From the NCBI GenBank assembly GCA_004331795.1, contig SJSR01000004.1:1-45000 (forward strand): DNA of 45,000 bases, given 5' to 3'. Positions within the stretch are counted from its first letter, which is position 1. Each line of letters begins with the position of its first letter. The DNA comes from Erythrobacteraceae bacterium CFH 75059 (GTDB lineage Bacteria > Pseudomonadota > Alphaproteobacteria > Sphingomonadales > Sphingomonadaceae). The notes under the pieces are model-generated. The model searched no databases. It had not been told where the DNA came from and was given only the letters and a program-made list of their open reading frames with translations. A program made the position numbers and the translations under genes. Shown here piece after piece: positions 15,282 to 24,900 of this stretch.

Positions 15282-17270
15282 TCAGGCAGCCAGCTCGTGC
15301 GGGGTCTGGTTGGCGTCGCTGGCTCCCGAGTCATCGTCGGCGAGTGGCGACTCTGCCTCGGGCTCGCCAGAGGAAGAAGACGGGAAGCGCATGACCTCCG
15401 GCACCCAGGCAAGCGCACGCTCGCGCACCTCCGCCTCGGTGATGTAGGTCCCCGCAAAGACGCGCTCGGCGCTCGCCGCGAGATCGGCCTTCTTGACCGA
15501 GGCGAAGCGCGCGGAGAGCTCGGCCCCGCCGACATCGGCCAGCGCGTCGAGGATCACCTGTTTCGACACCCGGTCGAAGTAATTGGCGGCGGTGGGCCGC
15601 CACCACTGGGCAGTGTCGATCCCGATCAGGGAGCCGAGATGGTCCTGGAAGGCAATCCGCCGTTCCCCGGCCATATTGAGGCTCGCCTCGAGCGTGCGCG
15701 CGATGACGAAGCCGAGCCACGCGCCCCGGTCTTCCTCCGACAGCAGCCGGAACGCGTCGAAGCGTGCCGCGGCGTCCTCGCCGGAGCGCCAGCTCTCGTC
15801 GAGTCCGGTCCGGAGCTCGGCAAGCGCGGCGGTCGCGGGTGCATCCTTGGCCTCGAACCCGACGATCGGACCGGCCGGCGCGCTGCCCCGCAGCGTCGTT
15901 GCCGACCGCGAACGCCAGTCGTGCGTGTCGGCATCGGCGAGCGTGAACACCAGGAAGTCGAGTGCAAGGCCGGGGTCGGAAGCCACATGGAGCGCAAGCA
16001 CGTCGCGGCGCTGCATCGCGAGCTCGTCGACGAGCCGCTTCGACAGGGCCGACCGGCGTCGGCCTTCGCTGCCATCCCCGGCGACGACTTCGATCTCGTC
16101 GTCCCCCGCTTCTGCTTCGTCCTTGTGCTCGCCGTAGAACACCGGCTGGAGAACCGGGGTGCCGTCGCGCGAAAGCGTCAGGATCATTCCCGCCTCCGCC
16201 TTGAGTTCCGGCGCGAGCACGGGCGGCCGATTGCGGATGTCCTGGCACTCGCGCTCGATCGCCTCGATCGCCGCTTCGGCAGCCGCCACGACCTCCTCGG
16301 CGCTCTCCTCGTCTTCGAGGACCGCGGCGTGCTCGTCGTAGGAGGCGTCGAGCTCGTCGAGCCGGGCGATTTCCGCCTCGGTCAGCGGCGCAGGCTCTGC
16401 GGGGAGCCGCACGAGTCCGCCGACAAGGTCGTGGGTGGCGTAGGTGTCGAGGGTCGGCTTGACCCAGGCAAGCCCCTGCTCGGCGGCGACCGCGCTGGCG
16501 TGCTCTTCCATGCGCGCCTGGGCCAGGCTCTCGAGCAGGGCCACGTCCACCCAGGATTCGCTGTCGTCGTCATCGAACAGCTCGCGCTCGATGCGGCCGC
16601 CAGAGGCCAGATAGGCGTCGCGTCCGACGAGCCGGGCGCGCGGATCGCTGCCCCGGACCGTGCCCGACAGCACCATGCGCCGGATGCTGTCTGGGCTGGG
16701 AGCGTAATAGGCCGAGGTGACCTGCTCGAACACGCGCGCCTGGATCTCCTGGTCCGAAGTCGCGCCGAAGGCCTTCGCCATATCAAGCGTGATCTCGCCG
16801 GAGGCGAGGGCCTCGAAGACGATCGGCGCGAGCCGGGCGAGGCGCAGCCGGCCTTCGACGAAGCGGACGGTGAGGCCGAAGCGCCGCGCCACGTCCTCGC
16901 TGGACGCGCCGCCTTCGACGAGCGAGGCAAAGGCCTGTGCCTCGTCGGCCGGGTTCATGGCAAGACGGTGGAAGTTTTCGGCGAGGCTGGTCTCGACGGC
17001 CACCTCGTCGGCATCCTCGATCACCAGGCAGGTGACGGCATGGTCGCGCGGGAGCGTCTTGTCCGCGACAAGCTCGAGCATCGCGCGGCGGCGGCGTTCG
17101 CCGGCCTCGACCTCGAACTTGCCCTTGGCGGCTGGCCGCACGATGAGATTCTGCAGAAGGCCGCGCGCGGCGATGCTGGCTTTGAGTTCGGCGTCTGCGA
17201 CAGCATCGCTGTGGCGCCGGACATTGCGGGGCGACTGAACGAGCTTGTTCAGCGGGATCGTCTTGATCAT
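15282..17270 (-). CDS. Large ParB/RepB/Spo0J-family protein
   Basis: A 662-residue protein. The N-terminal ParB domain has the CTP-binding boxes GERRRRA (57-63) and ENFHR (98-102), and a helix-turn-helix region near 120-145 (SSEDVARRFGLTVRFVEGRL). The remaining 450 residues are much longer than in chromosomal ParB and include an acidic segment near residue 405 (EDEESAEE...). No ParA gene is in the window. ParB-like proteins of this size are usual on alphaproteobacterial plasmids and integrative elements and may act in maintenance or regulation. The start at 17270 is set by AGGAGA 8 bases upstream. Confidence 0.9.
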   Translation of the reverse strand: MIKTIPLNKLVQSPRNVRRHSDAVADAELKASIAARGLLQNLIVRPAAKGKFEVEAGERRRRAMLELVADKTLPRDHAVTCLVIEDADEVAVETSLAENFHRLAMNPADEAQAFASLVEGGASSEDVARRFGLTVRFVEGRLRLARLAPIVFEALASGEITLDMAKAFGATSDQEIQARVFEQVTSAYYAPSPDSIRRMVLSGTVRGSDPRARLVGRDAYLASGGRIERELFDDDDSESWVDVALLESLAQARMEEHASAVAAEQGLAWVKPTLDTYATHDLVGGLVRLPAEPAPLTEAEIARLDELDASYDEHAAVLEDEESAEEVVAAAEAAIEAIERECQDIRNRPPVLAPELKAEAGMILTLSRDGTPVLQPVFYGEHKDEAEAGDDEIEVVAGDGSEGRRRSALSKRLVDELAMQRRDVLALHVASDPGLALDFLVFTLADADTHDWRSRSATTLRGSAPAGPIVGFEAKDAPATAALAELRTGLDESWRSGEDAAARFDAFRLLSEEDRGAWLGFVIARTLEASLNMAGERRIAFQDHLGSLIGIDTAQWWRPTAANYFDRVSKQVILDALADVGGAELSARFASVKKADLAASAERVFAGTYITEAEVRERALAWVPEVMRFPSSSSGEPEAESPLADDDSGASDANQTPHELAA

Positions 17271-17425
17271 CGGTCGTCTCCTGACTGCGAGCCGGGCACG
17301 TCGACCATCGACGGCCAAATGGCTCGCTCAGGGCAGAGCTCTCTCTCCTCTCCTTGGCTGGTTTGTCGGGCTGTGATCCGGACCTTCGTTCACTGGCGGC
17401 CAGCGCGTGGTGCTCACGCCCTCCG

Positions 17426-18184
17426 TCAGGGATTGAAGCGCTCCAGGAGTGCATCGGCATGGTGCCGGGCATCTCCCGATGCGGGCCAGTTAGCGAGCCA
17501 CTCGCGGTAGCTCGCGCTGCGGAACTCGACCTCATCGCCATCCACAGCGGAGGCTAACGCCTCGATCTCTTTGCGATGGCGAGCGCGATCCTCGGCCGCG
17601 ATCGCATGGCCAGAACGCTCGGTGGGCTCGGCGAACAGGTAAAACAGCAGTGGCCGCTTTTTTACACGGTCGGCGTCGGTCACGAGGCCGTATGCATGTT
17701 TGATGAGCTGCGCGGCGTCGAGGTGCCGAAAGCTTAGTTCGCCGGACCGCAATTTGTCCCGAACGATGCCGTAACCCCGCATGTGATCACCCCAAACCGG
17801 CCTGTCGTAGGCGGCCGACAGCGAGACCTGCTTTTTGTCGCGGAAGGGTTCGAAGCGTTTTGATTCTATCCCTATCAGGTGGGTCGAAGTGAGAATGACC
17901 GCGTCGAGCCACGGGTGGCGTCCGGCGGACCAGGGAAAGCGGGCACAGTATTCCACCTCGACGGACTCGGCGGGACCGGCGTGGGCTGCCCCCGGCAACA
18001 ACGGACACCGCGAGGGCCGTTCAATGAACCAGCCGAACGCGTTGACCGCCAGTGCAGCCGAGCTTTCTTGGTGAGCGAGTTTGCCGGAAGCAACTTCGTT
18101 GCCTCCGGCCGCTGCGAGCCGATCGAGAACGTGCTGTCGAGGCACTCCGGGCAGGAAAAGATCATCCATGCCGGTTTCCGTCAT
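17426..18184 (-). CDS. PGN_0703-like restriction-endonuclease-fold protein
   Basis: A 252-residue protein. A PD-(D/E)xK-like core is visible: WLDAVIL (Asp) then IGIESKRFEPFRDKKQ (Glu-x-Lys), close to the PGN_0703 putative endonuclease family. Further aromatic-rich stretches (GDHMRGYGIVRDKL) are consistent with that fold. The start at 18184 overlaps the preceding gene by 23 bases, so the two are translationally coupled; ATG 18169 is an alternative. It lacks the TCAGGAG ribosome binding site of backbone genes and so is probably cargo. Defence or DNA repair is inference. Confidence 0.75.
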   Translation of the reverse strand: MTETGMDDLFLPGVPRQHVLDRLAAAGGNEVASGKLAHQESSAALAVNAFGWFIERPSRCPLLPGAAHAGPAESVEVEYCARFPWSAGRHPWLDAVILTSTHLIGIESKRFEPFRDKKQVSLSAAYDRPVWGDHMRGYGIVRDKLRSGELSFRHLDAAQLIKHAYGLVTDADRVKKRPLLFYLFAEPTERSGHAIAAEDRARHRKEIEALASAVDGDEVEFRSASYREWLANWPASGDARHHADALLERFNP

Positions 18185-18965
18185 GCAGCGGCCGCCGTTG
18201 CGAGAGCAGCTCCAGGAGCGTCGGGTCATCCGGCAAGGGCGGACGGGAAAGTTGAGGCGGGAGCACGTCAAAACCGAAGGACAAGCTGACACCGCATCGC
18301 TCCCCCAGCGAGCACACACCGTCGTTCAGCGAGGCCTCCAACGGCAGGAGATCGAAGGGGGCGTAGTATGGCGCGGGCGCCAGGACTCGAAAATCAACAT
18401 GTTTGGCCTCGAGCAGTACGGACGAACGCGCCGGCGGGTCTGCGCGCGCCAGCAGCCACGCGCTGGCATAGCCCAACAGTTCCACCGCCGCGTAGAGCGG
18501 GGTATCGCTTGCGATCTTGAGTTCAATAAGCTGGAAGCGGCGCTCACCGCTCCGGTACGCCAGATCAAGGGCGCGTCTTCCGTCCGCCGCCCCGGAGATC
18601 AGGCCGGAGGCGACAGGAATCTGGTTGGCCCAGTCAATCCGTCCGCCCCGCACGCACGCTCCAGCGATTGCTCGCTCAAGGACCACTTCCGGGCTGCGGT
18701 TTCGTTCGCCTATCTGCGGCTGGAGGGCCCATCGCCAATTTTGCCCCGAGCGGTTCTTATTACTGGCAGCGCGACCGGTGCTCCAATTCGATGAAACGAT
18801 CCGATGCACCAGCTCGGCCAGGTCGACGCCGGGGTCGAGCCTGAGCGATTGCAGAGCCGATCGATGACGCAGGCGCTTAATCCCGAGTGCATTGCAAGCT
18901 GCTGCCTCGACCCCGTCGATCAGGGATGTTGGAAGAAATGCGGCCGGTAGCGCTGATTGCGTCAT
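18162..18965 (-). CDS. Putative nuclease-like protein, partner of the downstream endonuclease-like gene
   Basis: A 267-residue protein not assigned to a named family. RALDLAYRSGERRFQLIELK gives an Asp and a Glu-x-Lys at spacing typical of PD-(D/E)xK nucleases, followed by an amphipathic helix (YAAVELLGYASAWLL). It starts at ATG 18965 without a strong ribosome binding site. Its 3' end overlaps the PGN_0703-like gene, so the two products are likely made together. Confidence 0.65.
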   Translation of the reverse strand: MTQSALPAAFLPTSLIDGVEAAACNALGIKRLRHRSALQSLRLDPGVDLAELVHRIVSSNWSTGRAASNKNRSGQNWRWALQPQIGERNRSPEVVLERAIAGACVRGGRIDWANQIPVASGLISGAADGRRALDLAYRSGERRFQLIELKIASDTPLYAAVELLGYASAWLLARADPPARSSVLLEAKHVDFRVLAPAPYYAPFDLLPLEASLNDGVCSLGERCGVSLSFGFDVLPPQLSRPPLPDDPTLLELLSQRRPLHDGNRHG

Positions 18966-19033
18966 CCTGAGAAGTTATGCACGCTGCAAGGCAGCAAGAA
19001 AACTCCGCGAACTCCTGCGCGCTCTGGTGGGAG

Positions 19034-20107
19034 TCAGTCGGTGGCAAGCGTCTCCTCGCATTCGTACCAGCCGCGCGTGCGCTTCACGATGGCGACGACC
19101 GACAGCATGACAGGCACTTCCACAAGCACGCCGACGACCGTCGCCAGGGCTGCGCCCGATTGCAGGCCGAACAGGCTGATGGCCACGGCGACGGCTAGTT
19201 CGAAGAAGTTGCTGGCGCCGATCAGCGCGGCGGGCGCTGCCACGCACCAGGCGACACCGAAACGGCGGCTCAGCCAGTAAGCGAGCCCGGCGTTGAAGTA
19301 GACCTGGATCAGGATCGGCACGGCCAGCAGTGCGATGACGAGCGGTTGCGTGAGGATCGCCTCGCCCTGGAAGCCGAACAGCAGCACGAGCGTTGTGAGA
19401 AGCGCCACGAGCGACACTGGGCCGAGACGGCGGAGCAAGGCGTCGAGCGCCGGCTGGCCGCCGCTGGCGAGCCGGTGCCGGCGGATGAGCTGCGCGACAA
19501 TCACCGGCACGACGATGTAGAGCAGAACCGACAGCAGCAACGTGTCCCACGGTACGGTGATCGAGGCGACGCCGAGGAGCAGGCCGACCAAGGGCGCGAA
19601 GGCGAAGACCATGATGAGATCGTTCAGCGCCACCTGGCTCAGCGTATAATGGGGCTCGCCGTCGCACAGGTTTGACCAGACGAACACCATCGCCGTGCAG
19701 GGCGCCGCCGCGAGCAGGATTAGGCCGGCAATGTAGCTTTCGATCTGATCGGCGGGGAGCAGTGGGCGGAACAGCCAGCCGATGAACAAGGTGCCGAGCA
19801 GCGCCATCGAGAAGGGCTTCACCGCCCAGTTGATGAACAGGGTGACGCCTACGCCTCGCATATGCTGGCGGACCTGCCCCAGCGCGCCGAAGTCGATCTT
19901 CAGCAGCATCGGGATGATCATCAGCCAGACGAGGAGCGCGACGGGCAGGTTGACCCGCGCGACTTCCGCCTCGGCCACGGCGGCGAAGGCACCGGGCAGC
20001 ATCGCGCCGAGTGCGATCCCGACGACGATGCAGAGCGCCACCCACAGCGACAGGTAGCGTTCGAAGATGGTCATGGCAGGCTTGGTCGCCACCGCCAGGT
20101 CAGCCAT
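19034..20107 (-). CDS. acr3: Arsenite efflux permease ACR3
   Basis: A 357-residue membrane protein with about ten hydrophobic segments. It has the ACR3 signature APCTAMVFVWSNLCDGEPHY, including the conserved Cys of the transport site, and LALNDL-type sequence (SQVALNDLIMVFAFAPL). It exports arsenite produced by ArsC. It overlaps the arsC end by 8 bases and is the last gene of the ars operon. Confidence 0.96.
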   Translation of the reverse strand: MADLAVATKPAMTIFERYLSLWVALCIVVGIALGAMLPGAFAAVAEAEVARVNLPVALLVWLMIIPMLLKIDFGALGQVRQHMRGVGVTLFINWAVKPFSMALLGTLFIGWLFRPLLPADQIESYIAGLILLAAAPCTAMVFVWSNLCDGEPHYTLSQVALNDLIMVFAFAPLVGLLLGVASITVPWDTLLLSVLLYIVVPVIVAQLIRRHRLASGGQPALDALLRRLGPVSLVALLTTLVLLFGFQGEAILTQPLVIALLAVPILIQVYFNAGLAYWLSRRFGVAWCVAAPAALIGASNFFELAVAVAISLFGLQSGAALATVVGVLVEVPVMLSVVAIVKRTRGWYECEETLATD

Positions 20108-20507
20108 TGGCGGGCACCACCTCGCCGTCTTCCTTGACGAAATCCGCTTCGAGCGGCCGGTCGAGGATCGACAGCACCTCCTCGGATGGGCGGCAGAGCT
20201 TGACGCCGTTCGGCCCGACGACGATCGGCCGGTTGATCAGGATCGGATGCGCCATCATCGCATCGACAAGCTGGTCGTCGGTGAGCGCCGGATCGTCCAG
20301 CCCCAGATCGGCATAGGGCGTGCCCTTCTGCCGCAGCAGGTCGCGTGGGCTGATCCCCATGCGGTCGACGAGAGAAACCAGCTCTTCCCGGCTCGGCGGC
20401 GTATCGAGATAATGGACCACCTGCGGCTCCGCGCCAGTGGCGCGGATCAGGGCCAGAGTGTTGCGAGACGTTCCGCAGGCGGGGTTGTGGTAGATGGTCA
20501 CGCTCAT
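20100..20507 (-). CDS. arsC: Arsenate reductase, glutaredoxin-dependent
   Basis: A 135-residue ArsC/Spx-family enzyme. The catalytic Cys is in YHNPACGTSRNTL (C12); the arginines around HPILINRPIVV and RPSEEVL are as in plasmid R773-type ArsC. It reduces arsenate to arsenite for export by ACR3. Its ATG overlaps the reconstructed arsI stop (ATGA at 20504-20507). Confidence 0.96.
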   Translation of the reverse strand: MSVTIYHNPACGTSRNTLALIRATGAEPQVVHYLDTPPSREELVSLVDRMGISPRDLLRQKGTPYADLGLDDPALTDDQLVDAMMAHPILINRPIVVGPNGVKLCRPSEEVLSILDRPLEADFVKEDGEVVPANG

Positions 20508-20975
20508 TTGCAGAAGGCCACCTTTGGTGCCGGCATGGCGGGAGCGCAGCAGGCGTTCTCGGCGGCATTGTCGGACAGGGCAGCGAGCGCAGGGCTATCG
20601 CCATAGACGGTGGCCTCGCCATTCGTGAAGAAGGCATTCCCACACCACGCCGTCGGGATCGGCGATCCAGCTCTTTTCGGACTTGGCGTAGCAACAGGTG
20701 GTCGCGCCCTCTTCGAGCACAGGACGGTCGGCAGCCTTGAGGCGGCCATAGACCTCCGCAAGCTCCTCGTCGTTTTCGACCTGGATGCCGAGATGCTCGA
20801 TGCCCTTGGCGGCATGTTGGCCGGTCGAGATGGCGAAGTTCACGCGAGGATCGTCGAGCATCCACTTCGCGTAATCCGGCTTGACCACGGTCGGCTCGGC
20901 ACCGAACAGGGTCGAGTAGAAACCAATGGAGCGGTCGAGTTCGTTCACCCCGACGTGCACGTGCAGGCGCTTCAT
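20504..20975 (-). pseudogene. arsI: ArsI/CadI-type C-As lyase gene with a single-base frameshift
   Basis: A VOC-fold dioxygenase gene of the ArsI family, which cleaves the carbon-arsenic bond of methylarsenite. The first frame codes 126 residues (stop at 20595): HVHVGV near the start, His in EHLGIQVEND, the vicinal Cys pair in TTCCYAKSEKSW (C94-C95), and VVWE (E113). Directly after VVWE the frame becomes CLLHEW..., while the next frame reads FFTNGEATVYGDSP... and continues with ENACCAP to 20504, which is the expected tail. The locus is 472 bases, one more than a multiple of three. The extra base maps at about 20636. The short product keeps the metal- and arsenic-binding residues, so partial function is possible. 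ATGA overlaps join it to arsR and arsC. A sequencing error is the alternative. Confidence 0.85.
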
Positions 20976-21322
20976 GCGGATTTCCTTTCAGACAGAGCGG
21001 TGTCGGTTGCGCAGGCGGCGGCAGTCCCGCAATCGGCGCCGGCGCAGCAATTCTCCATGAGGTAGGCGACGAGATCATTCATGGCGGCATAGTCGGCCCG
21101 GTAGATGATCGACCGGTGCCGCCTTTCCTGCCGCACCAGGCCAGCCTTGCTTAGCTGGGCGAGGTGGAAGGAAAGCGACGAGTTGGGGACGCCCAACGCT
21201 TCCGCGATCGCGCCGGCCGGCATTCCGTCTTCCCCAGCCTGGACGAGCAGCCGGAACAACGCGAGGCGATGTTCCTGAGCCAGTGCGCCCAAGGCGGAAA
21301 CTGCAAAATGTGAGTCCATCAA
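20972..21322 (-). CDS. arsR: ArsR-family arsenic-responsive repressor
   Basis: A 116-residue winged-helix repressor (SSLSFHLAQLSKAGLVRQERRHR recognition region split around residue 50-70). Arsenite would be bound by C-terminal cysteines in ENCCAGADC (C92, C93, C98), the arrangement of AfArsR-type repressors rather than the CVC site of R773. It heads the operon and overlaps arsI by 4 bases. It should bind the inverted repeats just upstream (21328-21368). A second Met follows the first; either can start. Confidence 0.95.
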   Translation of the reverse strand: MMDSHFAVSALGALAQEHRLALFRLLVQAGEDGMPAGAIAEALGVPNSSLSFHLAQLSKAGLVRQERRHRSIIYRADYAAMNDLVAYLMENCCAGADCGTAAACATDTALSERKSA

Positions 21323-21327
21323 GTGTT

Positions 21328-21374
21328 CTCGTTTCGAGTCATGTAGAAATGACGGCTCGTGGTGCGAGAGTCAA
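21328..21374 (-). promoter_or_regulatory. Candidate arsR promoter/operator
   Basis: On the minus strand a TTGACT (-35-like, 21369-21374) is followed by CTCG-N5-CGAG (21356-21368) and CTCG-N3-CGAG (21328-21338). The second lies right before the arsR start. The -10 match is poor, so the promoter call is tentative. Confidence 0.35.
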
Positions 21375-21449
21375 ATCATTTCCATCATCCTCGAAATGAG
21401 ACGGCCATATCCACTGGTCCCGGAGCGACTGAGGCGATACCTCCTCTCC

Positions 21450-21932
21450 ATGCAGTTCACACGCCCGGTATTGGAGGCAGCCGGTTTCATCGGCTGGATC
21501 CCGTTTCCCGCCATCAGGGAAAGCGCCTGCCCTTCGTCGGGCGGAGTTTATGTAATCACCTACAGCTGTAGCGAACCGCCGACGTTCGCCGAGCAAAGCT
21601 GCGGAGGGTGGTTCAAGGGCAAGGATCCTACCGTGTCGCTGGCAGCACTTGGCGCCAATTGGGTCGATGATGCGGAGGTCGTCTACATCGGGAAGGCCGA
21701 CCGCCTAAAGCGCCGGCTCACGCAATTCGCAGATTTCGGCGCCGGGAAGCCCATCGGCCATTGGGGCGGGCGCCTGATCTGGCAGTTGCCACGCACCGAC
21801 CAGTTGCTGGTCGCGTGGCGGGAGACGCCCGGCAGGGTGCCGCTGGAAGTCGAGGGCGAGTTAATCGCAGCGTTCCGACGAGCGTACGGCAAGGCGCCTT
21901 TCGCGAACGACCCTCATCGGCTCGGCGCCTAG
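21450..21932 (+). CDS. GIY-YIG-like nuclease-fold protein
   Basis: A 160-residue protein (start ATG 21450; an in-frame ATG at 21396 would add 18 residues). GGVYVITY near residue 30 and VVYIGKADRLKRRLTQF near residue 75 give the GIY...YIG pattern, with R in LKRRL and a Glu in VEGELIAAF near the end, as in GIY-YIG nucleases. It is divergent from arsR and convergent with the large helicase gene, 10 bases from its end. Function unknown; nuclease activity is inferred. Confidence 0.7.
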   Translation: MQFTRPVLEAAGFIGWIPFPAIRESACPSSGGVYVITYSCSEPPTFAEQSCGGWFKGKDPTVSLAALGANWVDDAEVVYIGKADRLKRRLTQFADFGAGKPIGHWGGRLIWQLPRTDQLLVAWRETPGRVPLEVEGELIAAFRRAYGKAPFANDPHRLGA

Positions 21933-21942
21933 CTTGGCACGG

Positions 21943-24900
21943 TCATCTGCTGACGCGTGAGATGACGGCTGCCGCTCTCTCGACCGGGACGAAAAGTCGG
22001 GTCTGGTAGCGAATGATCTCGGTGAAGCAGCCTTGCGCCTTGTACCAGTCAAGCCGGGCCGCGCCCCATCCCGTTAGCTCGAGCCGTTGGCTTCCGTTTA
22101 CGAGGCTGCGTTTGAGGATGTGTTCCTCCGGCCCGTCCAACTGCATCGAACGCCCCGCCGCGAGCACGGCCTGCACAATCTCGTCGGCCGAAAGTTTGTG
22201 GCCGCCCTCCAGCCCGAGGGCGCGGCAGAGCTCCGGAACGCAGTGGACGGGGACCTCGCGGCCCAGCAGCGAGCGGCCATCCGAGGCGCAAATTCTGCTG
22301 ACGCGTACATGGTTGGATGGGAGCTTGTCCCAGACCGGCAGCAGCAGGCCGGTCGCGAGATGGAGCCGTTCGCGCTTGAGGCTCGATGCGGCCTCGTCGG
22401 CTTCAATCTCCCAGAGGCGCCGGAATTCCGGCCCGGGGAGAGGCTCCCAGCAACTCTCTTCGAGCTGGTCGGCGGTAAGATACTCCCGCTTCAGCGGGCG
22501 ATGCATTTCGAACCGCATTATCCGCGTGCCCTCGTCGGTCAGGAGGCTGCGCGCCGGAACGAGAAGTCCGACACGGCCGGAACGGGCGTTGCGCAGAGGC
22601 CGGTGGCCGGGGCTGTCAATTTCGTAAAGCTCGTCGAGCCTGAGCAGTGTAAGCGGCTTCAGCGCCCTTGCGATCTCCAGCTTGAGCAGGTGCGTCGTCG
22701 CCCCCGACATGGCATCGGTACGAAGCAGAGTATCGGACAGCACTTCGAAGTTCTCGACGGCGATGGTCTCGACGCCCAGATCGAGAGTTCCCGCCTGTCG
22801 GGCCGCGTCGACCCGCGCTTCGACAAGCGCGAGAAACTCGTCGAAGATGGCATTCTGCAGTGCGATCGGCAGAGCGAGAATGCGGTTGAGCCAACGCTGG
22901 ATCGTCGGCAGGTCGTCGACCATGCTGCCGTCGGGTCCTTCGAGCCCCAGCCCCGTCAGTTCCTGGAACTTCGCGAGCCCTATCGCCTCGAGCTTGCCGA
23001 TGAAGAGCAGCCCGAACCAGCGATTGAGCGCATCCTTGGCGTAGGAGCTTTCCAGATTGTCGGCGGGATCGAAGAGATTCTGCCCGCCGGTCTGGCGCTG
23101 CCCGCGCGTGAGGGCGCCAAGGCTGTCGAGGCGGCGAGCAATCGTCGAGATGAAGCGCCGCTCCCCGCGCACGTCGGTCGTCACCGGCCGGAATAGCGGA
23201 GCCGAGGCCTGGTTGGTGCGGTTTGTGCGCCCCAGGCCTTGGATCGCAGCATCAGCACGCCAGCCCGGCTCGAGCAGAAAATGGACGCGCCGGGCGCGGT
23301 TCCTGGCCCCGAGATCGGCATGATAGCTGCGACCGGTGCCGCCCGCATCGGAGAACACCAGGATGCGCTTTTCGCCATCCATGAATGCCTGCGTCTCGCT
23401 CAGATTCGCGCGCGGACTGCGCGACTGGAGCTTCTGCCGCCCATCGGGACCTATCACGAGCCGCCGGCTGCGCCCCGTCACCTCAGCGACACGATCAGTG
23501 CCGAACCGTTCGATGATCGCGTCCAGTGCGGTTGCGATCGGCGGCAGGGCGCAAAGTTGCTCGATCATGCGCTCGCGTGCGGCGAGTGCCGAGCGGCACA
23601 GGACGGGCCGGCCCTCGTCGTCGATCATCGGCTCGGAGCGGGGATTGCCGTTCTCGTCGGTGAACACCGCCATGAGGCGGACCGGGAAGCTCTTGGCGAG
23701 ATAGTCGATCACGTATTCGCGGGGAGAGAGGTCAATTTCGAGCTCCTCCCGTTCCTCATCCGACAGGTCGGCCAGACGCCGGTCGAGCATGGCCTCAGCG
23801 GTCGAGACCAGCTGGACGACGACAGCGTGTCCCTCGGCGAGCGCGTCATCGATGGCGGGCAGCAGGCTCGGCAGCTTCATCGACAGGAGGAGCTGCGCGA
23901 AGAAGCGCTGCTTGGTGCCTTCGAAGATCGACAGGGCCGCAGATTTGGCGCCGCTGTTGAGCGTATCGCCGCTGTCCGCATCGACGATCCGGGTTGCCTG
24001 GAGCGCTTCGCGAAGGTTGGCGTGAATGATGGCCCAGGCTTCGGCATAGGCATCGTAAACCGAGATCTGCTCCGGGGTGAGCTGGTGCTCAAGGATCTCG
24101 TACTCGACGCCCGCGAACGAGAGCGCGCGAGCCGTGTACAGACCGAGCGACTTCAGGTCTCGGGCGACCAGCTCCATCGCGGCAATCCCTCCTTCGCGGA
24201 TATCGCTCACGAACGCTTCGCGGTTGGCGAAAGCGGTTTCCGGTCCCCACAGCCCGAGCCGCGTCGCGTAGGCGAGATTGTTGACGTCGGAAGCACCCGT
24301 CGCCGAGGCGTAGAGGACGCGTGCGCGCGGCAGCAGGTTTTGCAGGCGCACCCCGGCGATGCCCTGCTCCGAGCCTTTGACGCGGCCGCGCGATCCTTCG
24401 CCGCCAGCGGCGTTGGCCATCGCGTGCGCCTCGTCGAAGACGATCACCCCGTCAAAGCCATCACCCGCCCATTCGAGGATCTGGTCGAGCCGCGTGGCGT
24501 CGGATCTTCCCGAGCGCAGCGTGGGATAGGTGACGAACAGGATGCCATCGCGCATCGTCACCTCGTGTCCGAGTTTCCACTGCCCGAGCGGCTGGATGTC
24601 GATCGGAAGGCCGCCGAGAGCGGACCAGTCCCGGCGCGCGTCCTCGAGCAGTGCCTCGGTCTTCGAAATCCAGATGTGGCGCCGTTCCCCGTGCAGCCAG
24701 CGGTCCAGGATAACGCTTGCGACTTGGCGTCCCTTTCCGGCTCCGGTCCCGTCGCCGAGGAAATAACCCATGCGGTAGGCGGCGCCGCCAGGACTTGGTG
24801 CAAGCGAACAGCCCCTGTCCTGCGGAACGAAGCGTCCGGGGAGGTCGCGGGCGTGTGCCGTGACGGCGTAGATCAGCGTTTCGGCCTGCGCGGCCGAGAG

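Noticed and set aside
14979-17510. 843-residue plus-strand open frame over ArdC and parB
   Set aside because: High-GC shadow of parB on the other strand; no ribosome binding site, no recognisable domain.
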